Shown in pieces: positions 34,608 to 41,749 of a DNA stretch of 41,749 nt. The position numbers and the translations under genes were made by a program. The notes under the pieces are model-generated. The model was not told the origin of the DNA. It saw only the letters and a list, made by a program, of their open reading frames with translations, and did not search any database. Source of the DNA: Actinomycetes bacterium (lineage in GTDB: Bacteria > Actinomycetota > Acidimicrobiia > Acidimicrobiales > Bog-793); assembly GCA_021798275.1 (NCBI GenBank), contig JAJZMK010000029.1, positions 1 through 41,749 on the forward strand. Direction: 5' to 3'. The first letter of the stretch is position 1. Each line of letters opens with the position of its first letter.

Positions 34608-36983
34608 TTATATGTATTGAGAAATAATGTCTAGCATAACATCCGCATGAGCTTTTTGACTGTAATTAGTGTGCATAAACTCTCGTCCAGAGTTTCCAAT
34701 ATCTTGTCGCAGTGATTCAGATTTTGCTAATTCCCGTATCCATGCTACGGCATCGTCAAGATCAGGTTCGGCCCAGTAGGTAGGCTTATTCTTAGGTGCA
34801 TGCAGCTCGGCATACCAGGGAGTTGGGTTTAGATAAAAATCACCGGGCTGAATTTTTACTAACTCATACCCTACCGGGCAGCCTGTTGAGTTGTTCAAAA
34901 AGTCTGTATTGCCTGAATACGCGGTACCGATTACAGGTTTACCGAGGTACATAGATTCGGCCATGCCTAGTCCAAATCCTTCAGATCTATGTAAAGATAT
35001 ATATATATCGGCAAGTGAAAGGAGGGAACCCATTTCGGTTGGGGAAATATGTTCCTCAATTAAGATGCCATTAATAGATGCAAGTTTTTGTTTAATTATC
35101 TTGCGTGCTTCAGGAAATTTATATAAATGACTTGCTTTTACCACTAATACAGAATCAGTTATTTGATTTGGCATTGCTTTAATATAAGCATCGATGCCTC
35201 CTATGGGATTTTTTCTTCTAAATGGTGAGTTAGCATCAAAAGAAATAAGGTAGACAAGAGTATCTTCGGGAATATTCAATACTTGTTTTGAAGTTGATAA
35301 ATCAGTAGCTACTTCTACTATAGGTGGCACAACATGAACTGGGAAGGGCAAGATATTATTAAATATATTCTTTACAAAATTACTACCTACTAAAATCGCA
35401 TCCGGTCTCAAGTCGTTAGCTAGTTTAATTAAATGATCAGGCATTAGGGGTAATTCCCACCACCACGATGCCAGAAGCCTATTATTTTTTCTCTGCTCGT
35501 AAAGAAATGATTTATCAAGTACAGAGCACTCACTGATATTTAAATAACATATATTGAAAGGAAATATGGCGCCATATCGAAGACTTTTTAGCTCAGGAGA
35601 CAAGTGGTCTTCATCAGTGGGAGCATGTAGATCATGGTCAGCTATAGATATTTCTATACCGGAATCATAAAGTGCTTTAATGGAGCGTCTGGCTGCCTCT
35701 GCTATACCGGTGCTTGTTGCAAGTGCGGTTATAGCCGTCACTCCTACGGCGCTTTTGGGTTTTACAAGACCGCTATCGTGCAATACTGTAGATTGTGATT
35801 GCATGATAGTAGACCTGATGCGAGAGAGTATTCTAGATGAAATATAATCAATATCAAGTTCTGTCTCTGCCCATTTTTGAGCTGCTAGCGATGCTTTTAT
35901 TATTCTAGTTGTATCATTTGCTGCCCCAAGCATTCTGGATGCAAGGTGTTCTGGAAGATCAGAGGTATTTTCTATTGGCCAGCAAAACTCATTTGGATAT
36001 TCAAGCCATTGTGGCAATGGTGAAATAATAGCCGGTTTTCCAAAGTAAAATCCTCGTAGTAAAGTTGCACTTGTTTCACCCATAGTCGGCCAACGTAGTA
36101 GTATTTGTACGTCACACAAAGATATATAGTGATCAAGCTCTTCAAATGAGAGATTTGTGTGGAACTCGATGTCGTCTCTAACATAGTCATCAAGATCTGA
36201 AACAGTCTTTTGTAGAGATTCCATGACGGAGGTGTCATCAACCCTGCCAGCTATCATAAGTTTCATATTTTGGTTTTTCTCGCGAGCTTTAATAAATGCC
36301 TTCAGGGTTTCGGGGATCTTTTTATGCTTTGAAATTCCTCCAAATACGCCAAAAATAATTTTCTCGCCGCTATTCTTTCGCCGGTGTAAGGTATTTTGAT
36401 TGAGCGACATACCGTAGTTAATTTTTTCAGCCTCAATACTATATCTGATTTTAATAAATTGGCATCCATACTCAGAATTGACAAATACAGCATTGCTAGC
36501 ATTAAGAATTCTACGAAGCACCGGGTAATCAAGCCTATTTATTGTCTGTGGATCTTTCATACTTTCCAATAAATGAGGCAAATTTTTTAATTGTGGGTTA
36601 TCAAAAATAAGTTCTTCCAAAAAGATATCACTGTTGATTGTCCCGCATAATACCGCATGGAAGTCAAACAGGGATAAATCATGAATGACGACCGTACCTC
36701 CGTATGTCAGCAGCGGTTTGTACATGTAGCCGTGAAAGCCAAAGTGATTTCCAAATTGGAAGATGTTGGTGCTAAATTTTTCTATAGAGTACTCTGAAGC
36801 CTTGATCATGTCCACCCCAGAAGGTGGCTTGCAACGGCGATAGTATTGATCATCGACAACCGCCGCGACAGCACATTTTTTATTGAGGCTGGCTAATAAT
36901 TCAAAACTGTAATCGGAAATTCCACTCCCCAAAGGTGGAAGGGGTGTCCAAAAGGCTATCGGTTTTCCGAAGTCACTAAGCAA
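34608..36983 (-). CDS. Tandem GT4-type glycosyltransferase (two GT-B modules)
   Basis: The 791-residue cytosolic protein is built of two glycosyltransferase units. The first (about 8-385) begins 'IAFWTPLPPLGSGISDYS' and has the acceptor/donor segments 'FGVFGGISKHKKIPETL' and 'GETSATLLRGFYFGKPAI'. The second (about 410-790) has 'SLHRSEGFGLGMAESMYLGK', the EGFG...E donor-binding motif of GT4 enzymes. The second is strongly similar to the GT part of the 1001-residue protein at the right end. The TTG start overlaps the upstream methyltransferase stop by eight bases and is preceded by AGGAAAA. It probably adds two sugars of a cell-surface glycan. Sugars and acceptor are unknown. Confidence 0.85.
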   Translation of the reverse strand: MLSDFGKPIAFWTPLPPLGSGISDYSFELLASLNKKCAVAAVVDDQYYRRCKPPSGVDMIKASEYSIEKFSTNIFQFGNHFGFHGYMYKPLLTYGGTVVIHDLSLFDFHAVLCGTINSDIFLEELIFDNPQLKNLPHLLESMKDPQTINRLDYPVLRRILNASNAVFVNSEYGCQFIKIRYSIEAEKINYGMSLNQNTLHRRKNSGEKIIFGVFGGISKHKKIPETLKAFIKAREKNQNMKLMIAGRVDDTSVMESLQKTVSDLDDYVRDDIEFHTNLSFEELDHYISLCDVQILLRWPTMGETSATLLRGFYFGKPAIISPLPQWLEYPNEFCWPIENTSDLPEHLASRMLGAANDTTRIIKASLAAQKWAETELDIDYISSRILSRIRSTIMQSQSTVLHDSGLVKPKSAVGVTAITALATSTGIAEAARRSIKALYDSGIEISIADHDLHAPTDEDHLSPELKSLRYGAIFPFNICYLNISECSVLDKSFLYEQRKNNRLLASWWWELPLMPDHLIKLANDLRPDAILVGSNFVKNIFNNILPFPVHVVPPIVEVATDLSTSKQVLNIPEDTLVYLISFDANSPFRRKNPIGGIDAYIKAMPNQITDSVLVVKASHLYKFPEARKIIKQKLASINGILIEEHISPTEMGSLLSLADIYISLHRSEGFGLGMAESMYLGKPVIGTAYSGNTDFLNNSTGCPVGYELVKIQPGDFYLNPTPWYAELHAPKNKPTYWAEPDLDDAVAWIRELAKSESLRQDIGNSGREFMHTNYSQKAHADVMLDIISQYI

Positions 36984-38568
36984 TCTTTTTTCCTATAATG
37001 GAGTAGTCGGGAGCTGATATAAACATATTGTGCAATTCTTTGGCCAGTAGAGTTAATTTTGGATCAACGTTTTGGCCTTCTAGGATGGATTGAATTCCAT
37101 CTAGATACAAATAACCATCCCTATCATGTCTTATGATATCAACCCCTATAAATCCTCGTGCAGATACCAGGAATTCTAATAATCTTGGTGGGAGAGGCTT
37201 TATATGTGTTGGATCGAGATAGAAATTGCAACTTCCGATGATAATATTTTCAGGGTTAGGCGTCTCAATTATCAAGATGCCACCCGGTGCTAGCGCAGCC
37301 AGAGATCTGTCAATTAGTTCTATTTGTGTCTCAAGGCTTAGATGTTCGATGATATGAATTGCCGTTACCGCCCCGAGAGAACCTGGTCTGACTGATCTTA
37401 GGTGACTAATAGCATCTTCCAGCTGTGCCTCTAAACCTTTTTTGAGGCACTTATCAATATTGTCCTCGAGTGTATCTACCCCGTAAGAGGCTATTTTTTC
37501 TTCCTGGAGGAGCTCTAAGAATTCTCCCCGTCCACAGCCGATGTCAACTACCGGTCCAAGATGCGATATTTCTTTTAAGATGGGGATATAGTCACTTAAT
37601 AATAATTTGATGTTTGCTTCGCTTCCCCGAAACGTATCCTCCAATGCGGAATAAAGTCCTTCAAATGAGGAGGGTAATGCGGCTAAAGATTCTGCCTTTG
37701 GCGGAGCAGGAAAAGATTTTTTGACTTCATTTAAGAAAAGATCTACTTGAGCAAGACGTGGCCAAACAGATTTAACTTCCTTTGAAAGAGAGTATTTTGT
37801 ATCAGAAAGTTCCTTTGCAAGAGAGTATTTTGTATCAGAAAGTTCCTTTGCAAGAGAGTATTTTGTATCAGAAAGTTCTTTACTTATCCTGGATTCAATC
37901 TCTTCTATGTATGAGGAGGTATCAGTAAACTTGGTCTCGAATAATCTGTCCTGGTCTTGTAGCTGCCTGGCATGATTATTGATTGTCTCTTGTATCGGGC
38001 CAAGGACTTCATATAGCCTTGTAAAAGATTGCTGCTGAACCAATTCGATCAGCGTGCTGAGCCTTCCGAATGAGTTTGATATTTCCGCAATCTCAGATAT
38101 ATATTTCTCATGGTCTTCTAAGGTGATATCTTGGCGTGTGCATACTTCGTCGTGATGTATCAATGTGGCATCATGGCTTTGAAGACTTTTTTCATGGCGT
38201 TCCAGCACGCTGTCATGGCGCTCCAAGACTTCCAAGTGGTGAGCTAGAACCTGTTCGTTATGATGAATAAATCCATCATGCCTAGTCAATGTCTGCTCAA
38301 AACGTTCCAGAACGGATGTATGGTGTGTCAGAGAAAATTGGATCTGGCCGAGAGTTTCCGTGATGGCAGTAAGCGTATTTTTTAGCTCCGTGTCGTTTTG
38401 CGACAACTTTGATATATCGGCGACTAGCAAGTTGTTGAGTTTTACTTGATGTGCCAAAAAGGGCCAGGTAAGTCTGGCAACTATTTTTTTGATGAATCTA
38501 AGCTTACTCCCGCGAGGTACGGGTAGACCAAGGTTTATATCTTCCAATAATGCTTGAGTAATAGCCAC
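36976..38568 (-). CDS. Coiled-coil SAM methyltransferase of a surface-glycan locus
   Basis: The 530-residue protein has a basic N-terminal segment (about 20-45) that may touch the membrane. A long coiled coil follows (about 45-290) that includes a His-rich heptad ladder (82-158) and three copies of an 11-residue repeat ELSDTKYSLAK (232-264). The C-terminal class I methyltransferase (about 335-500) has VVDIGCGRGEFLELL, GVDTLEDNI, 'AIHIIEHL' and 'FYLDPTHIKPLPPRLLEFL'. This methyltransferase type is common in O-antigen-like clusters. By analogy with WbdD, a coiled coil tied to a methyltransferase can set polymer length by capping the chain; that role is inference here. The start is GTG 38568. 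It overlaps the downstream glycosyltransferase gene. Confidence 0.85.
   Translation of the reverse strand: MAITQALLEDINLGLPVPRGSKLRFIKKIVARLTWPFLAHQVKLNNLLVADISKLSQNDTELKNTLTAITETLGQIQFSLTHHTSVLERFEQTLTRHDGFIHHNEQVLAHHLEVLERHDSVLERHEKSLQSHDATLIHHDEVCTRQDITLEDHEKYISEIAEISNSFGRLSTLIELVQQQSFTRLYEVLGPIQETINNHARQLQDQDRLFETKFTDTSSYIEEIESRISKELSDTKYSLAKELSDTKYSLAKELSDTKYSLSKEVKSVWPRLAQVDLFLNEVKKSFPAPPKAESLAALPSSFEGLYSALEDTFRGSEANIKLLLSDYIPILKEISHLGPVVDIGCGRGEFLELLQEEKIASYGVDTLEDNIDKCLKKGLEAQLEDAISHLRSVRPGSLGAVTAIHIIEHLSLETQIELIDRSLAALAPGGILIIETPNPENIIIGSCNFYLDPTHIKPLPPRLLEFLVSARGFIGVDIIRHDRDGYLYLDGIQSILEGQNVDPKLTLLAKELHNMFISAPDYSIIGKKIA
37776..37874 (-). repeat. Three tandem 33-bp repeats inside the coiled-coil methyltransferase gene
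   Basis: Units at 37776-37808, 37809-37841 and 37842-37874 share GTTCCTTTGCAAGAGAGTAT and TTTGTATCAGAAA. Units two and three are identical by eye and unit one differs at two or three bases, with a partial fourth after 37875. Each unit encodes 11 residues, so copy changes keep the frame and would lengthen the coiled coil by one hendecad. Confidence 0.85.
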
Positions 38569-38739
38569 GGCTGTTTATCCCTTTTGTTAAAAATCTTTAT
38601 TACCTGATAAATATATACCTATAAAGATAAAGCCACTTTAGAAAAGTATTTTATATAGCAATTTGTTTTTGCACTAGGAAACATTACCTCAGCTTACGTA
38701 TGGTTAGAACGGTGATCCAACTAACAATATAAATATATT

Positions 38740-41700
38740 TTATTTGTATGCGATAACGGCATAATAATCCTGTTCGCTTAAGTCCAAGCGATAATCCCCT
38801 GTACCAGTCGGGAAGAATACTTCGGCTCGTTCAAATCCTGCCGCATAGCATTCGGTGAGCAATACTTCTGGAAATACTGGACGATTTAGTTGAGGATCTG
38901 CCCAGGAATTGATAAAAGACCTTGGTTGATGTGGATTACGGGCTTCAAGTAGAAGAAGATATCCCGATGAAAGCAGGTCATGTATTTTAGTGAGTATTGA
39001 GGTCAGATCTTCTTTTGCCAAGTATTCCACGATATTTGTGGCAGCGATTGAAGACTGTAGGTTGGTTGACAGAGATGCCAAGTAGTCAGATAAATCTGCA
39101 CATGTTACATCCAATCCAAGACTTTGACAGTATTTTACAGCGGTTTGATCCCTATCTACTCCTACGGCATCCACTTTATACTCCCGGAGGAGGCTAAGCA
39201 TCTCCCCTTGCCCACAGCCTAAGTTGATAATGTGATTATAGTTAGCCAGAATTTTTAAATAAGCTGTTTGTCTGGCGATAATCTCACTTTTGCTTCCCTT
39301 TAGAGATTGATAATTCCATAAGGAATTCAGATCTATTTTGTCTGCTTTCTTTGCGTCGCTCAAAGCGGTTGTTGCAGACCGCCCACTTTTCCCAACAGTT
39401 GTTTTGAGTTCTTTATCAATCACTTCCAAGTAAGACTTGGCTGTTTTTAGTAAATTGCGGTCGAACCCCAATGTCGAAAAGCCGTCTATCCCTTTGATGA
39501 AAGCATTTGGCTCCGTAAAGACAGATGACAGAGTACAATTTTTGAGTTGTTGAAGCGCTTCTTCTAATTCATGAATCTGGCGACGGCTTTTGGGTCCGGC
39601 TATCAGTTTTACTTCTTCACCTAAGTACTCGAAATTAGCCTCTAATGCGTCAACCGCATCTCGTAGAGTAAGAATTTCTTTTACGGAGGCATTAAATTTA
39701 TTATCTTGGCTCTGTAGCACCTTCTTTTGTCCGTAAATCAAATCGCGTATTTCTGTAAGTTGGATTTCTAAGTCTTTGATCCTGTTTAGGTTGGACTTGA
39801 CATGTCTGGAATTTTCCGTTACCTGTTGGTCGTCGAAGGTTGTATCTTCGTTTAGGTGGGTTTGTAGGTTGTGGATGCTGTTATGTAGAGAGGAAATTTC
39901 CTGCCCGTACTCGGTGATCAATCTGGCAACGTGTTCTATGCCGGCCGCCATAGCTATGTCCAGTGTCTTCTGCTGTTCATCATGATGGCGTAAAGCTTTA
40001 TATATTATCTTTCTGTATACTTTTGCCAGCTTACCTTTATTACTCCCGGTATTTAGATCCGGGGAGGACTTAGCCATTGCTATTAGCGGAGGATCAGCAG
40101 GCAGCTGTTCGATATTGTTGATCTCATGAATTGACATTTGATTTCCTCTTGATAATAATTGTGCTTGGGCAAAATCAAAGCGTCCTTTTACAAATTGTGC
40201 CCGTGCTTCGATACCGTGAAGCCGCAAAACCTCTTGTTTTGCCAGTTCACCCTTACTTTTTGCCAAATCAGGCTTTTCTACAACATCTCGCATATAAGCG
40301 GCTGCTATTTCTAGATTTGGATCTGCCCAACGCATGGAAGTCGGATAAGGGTCACATCCCGGTTGGATATTGCGGTAATCAAAGGGGACGAGGAATGAGT
40401 TTTCTTGAGTCATGAAGTCCAGATTGCCCGAGTAGCCGGTGGCAATAACCGGTTTTCCGAGCGTCATAGCTTCGGCCATGGTGAGGCCGAACCCTTCCGA
40501 ACGGTGCAATGAGACATAGCAATCGCATGCGTTGATTAGTGAGGCATTTTCTTCAAATGAAAGGTATGAATCAAAAATAATGACATCTTTTCTTTTTGAT
40601 GCCACGTATTTGAGCTTTTCTAGATCTTCTACCTTATGTTGGCCTCCAACGGCTTTAATAACGAGCTTGGGGCCTTCTCCGTCCTTGAAGGCCATAGAGA
40701 ACGCTTCGATCAGACCGAGTGGATTTTTCCTCTCCATGACGCTCATTAGATCAAAACAAAACAGAAACATTGGTTCTGAGCCTATGCCAAGACGTTTCCT
40801 ATCGAATTCTTTGGTGATCACAGGCGCTTTTATCGGAAGAGGGAAGGGGAAAACAAGTCTATCTGTCACCTGCGAGATTGCTTTTTGAGTGAAGGAACTG
40901 TTGGCCCAAATCTCATCTAAATATACGGCAGCCTTGGCGAAGTGTTCGGGGAATTCTTCAAGTTCCCATGCCCAGAGACCGATATTATAGCGGTCTTTAA
41001 AAAATCCGTCGCCTGTCCTTTGATGGAAATAAGGGAGTTGATCGGCGTTGATGCAAATTACATTGACATTTAAATCCGATCTGTCAGGAAAGGAGAAGCT
41101 GTGCTTTTGACGACTGATCATATTATTGTCTATGTATGCGCCTGCCGTGATGCCGGCTTTCTCTATGGTTGATAGCACAAGGCGGGCATGCTCACCGGTA
41201 CCTGTTTCTGCTTGGAAATATCCGGTGACTCTCATGCCGGGTATCAGATCGTTGGGGAGATCTTCTTTGTCAATAGACAAATCTTTTTCTGTGATATTTC
41301 CAGCCAAATGAGCCGAACCTGAGTTCTTCGGATTGTTTTCCAACTCGCTCAAAGCTTCGTGGTCTACCCAAGCGGAGTCACCACCTCTTGCAAGCTCTCT
41401 TGCAGTAAGAGAACCGGGCACCAAACGGTTATCCAAGCGACCCAATGCCGCTTCATGGGCGGCCCATTCAACCAAGCGGTATTGATCGTTTCCAAGGGGA
41501 TCTGGGAAAGCGGCCTGCAGATCCGCTCTGGCTTGGTGAATTGCCAACAGATAGCGGCTCGGATGGGCCCCGTTGTAAAGACGTATTTTTCCAGTATGGC
41601 TGGTATCAAAAGAGAGTTCTTCTGGCGGCTCATTTAGCCACATGATGAATTGATCACCGTTACCGGCAAACGGGCTGATCACGTTTACGACAGAGTCTTC

Positions 41701-41745
41701 CCCATCGTCCCTACCCGTACGTTCAGTCTGATTTTTGGACCGCAA
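38740..41745 (-). CDS. GT4 glycosyltransferase - coiled coil - methyltransferase-like fusion (probably 5' truncated)
   Basis: The frame encodes 1001 residues from a TTG at 41745, but it stays open to the window edge, so the true start may lie outside. Residues about 20-110 resemble a small N-terminal module. Residues 170-545 are a GT4 enzyme ('GYFQAETGTGEHARLV', 'NIGLWAWELEEFP', 'SLHRSEGFGLTMAEAMTLGK'), 575-740 are coiled coil, and about 830-990 are a methyltransferase fold (NLGCGQGEMLSLL, GVDRD). The methyltransferase part departs from its neighbour at key places: 'NIVEYL' for IIEHL and 'DPQLNRPVFPEVLL' for DPTHIKPLPPRLL. It may be weakened or structural. It is the first gene in view of a leftward glycan operon. 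Confidence 0.85.
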   Translation of the reverse strand: MRSKNQTERTGRDDGEDSVVNVISPFAGNGDQFIMWLNEPPEELSFDTSHTGKIRLYNGAHPSRYLLAIHQARADLQAAFPDPLGNDQYRLVEWAAHEAALGRLDNRLVPGSLTARELARGGDSAWVDHEALSELENNPKNSGSAHLAGNITEKDLSIDKEDLPNDLIPGMRVTGYFQAETGTGEHARLVLSTIEKAGITAGAYIDNNMISRQKHSFSFPDRSDLNVNVICINADQLPYFHQRTGDGFFKDRYNIGLWAWELEEFPEHFAKAAVYLDEIWANSSFTQKAISQVTDRLVFPFPLPIKAPVITKEFDRKRLGIGSEPMFLFCFDLMSVMERKNPLGLIEAFSMAFKDGEGPKLVIKAVGGQHKVEDLEKLKYVASKRKDVIIFDSYLSFEENASLINACDCYVSLHRSEGFGLTMAEAMTLGKPVIATGYSGNLDFMTQENSFLVPFDYRNIQPGCDPYPTSMRWADPNLEIAAAYMRDVVEKPDLAKSKGELAKQEVLRLHGIEARAQFVKGRFDFAQAQLLSRGNQMSIHEINNIEQLPADPPLIAMAKSSPDLNTGSNKGKLAKVYRKIIYKALRHHDEQQKTLDIAMAAGIEHVARLITEYGQEISSLHNSIHNLQTHLNEDTTFDDQQVTENSRHVKSNLNRIKDLEIQLTEIRDLIYGQKKVLQSQDNKFNASVKEILTLRDAVDALEANFEYLGEEVKLIAGPKSRRQIHELEEALQQLKNCTLSSVFTEPNAFIKGIDGFSTLGFDRNLLKTAKSYLEVIDKELKTTVGKSGRSATTALSDAKKADKIDLNSLWNYQSLKGSKSEIIARQTAYLKILANYNHIINLGCGQGEMLSLLREYKVDAVGVDRDQTAVKYCQSLGLDVTCADLSDYLASLSTNLQSSIAATNIVEYLAKEDLTSILTKIHDLLSSGYLLLLEARNPHQPRSFINSWADPQLNRPVFPEVLLTECYAAGFERAEVFFPTGTGDYRLDLSEQDYYAVIAYK

Positions 41746-41749
41746 TAGA

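Noticed and set aside
37776-38325. Tandem repeats as a CRISPR array
   Set aside because: The 33-bp units are directly adjacent without spacers and lie in frame in a coding sequence; the 21-bp periodicity is heptad coding.

Overview
This 41.7 kb window looks chromosomal and comes from a moderate-GC (mid-40s % by eye) actinobacterium. The lineage signals are a GlnR-type atypical response regulator, a paired CeoB/CeoC-like RCK locus, a PASTA-domain Ser/Thr kinase, the topA-tmk-holB order and a zinc-finger-less topoisomerase I with a Lys/Ala-rich tail. The low GC combined with this gene set would suit an Acidimicrobiia relative (for example the acidophilic Acidithrix/Ferrithrix group). That placement is inference and cannot be confirmed from sequence alone. 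I found no tRNA, rRNA, CRISPR array, insertion sequence or prophage.

Layout. 0-2.4 kb (minus): a glnA-glnR pair followed by the start of an AAA ATPase cut by the window edge. 2.7-4.6 kb (plus): a conserved actinobacterial protein of unknown function, a sigma-70 factor and a possible 25-residue membrane peptide, closed by a perfect 16-bp inverted repeat. 4.65-9.6 kb: a potassium locus, with two overlapping RCK (TrkA/Ceo) genes and a HAD phosphatase on the minus strand and a divergent KimA-like APC transporter carrying an unusual C-terminal OB-fold. 9.8-14.5 kb (plus): topA, tmk and holB. 14.65-17.1 kb: a membrane-anchored YVTN beta-propeller protein and a 1.2 kb gene-poor stretch with a strong hairpin. 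17.1-23.8 kb: a P1-family peptidase divergent from a complete five-gene oligopeptide ABC importer, a coherent peptide uptake and hydrolysis module. 24-25.2 kb: a metallophosphoesterase and a small conserved unknown. 25.2-27.75 kb (minus): a large polytopic YfhO/GT-C-like membrane protein. 28.4-30.4 kb: a PknB-like kinase with four PASTA repeats. 30.5-34.5 kb: an SCP2-domain protein, then gatC-gatA-gatB for indirect Gln/Asn-tRNA synthesis. 34.6 kb to the end (minus): three large surface-glycan genes (GT-coiled coil-methyltransferase, coiled coil-methyltransferase, GT-GT).

The two strongest candidates for something undescribed are as follows. (1) The glycan cluster encodes a methyltransferase whose N-terminal coiled coil is built from eleven heptads with His at most core 'd' positions, followed by three near-identical 33-bp (11-residue) repeats. 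It sits beside a GT-coiled coil-methyltransferase whose methyltransferase domain has lost several family motifs. This resembles a polymer length-control and termination apparatus (compare WbdD and WsaE by architecture only). (2) A KimA-like K+ importer is fused to an OB-fold domain of a type I recall as a separate protein encoded near ceoBC in other actinobacteria.
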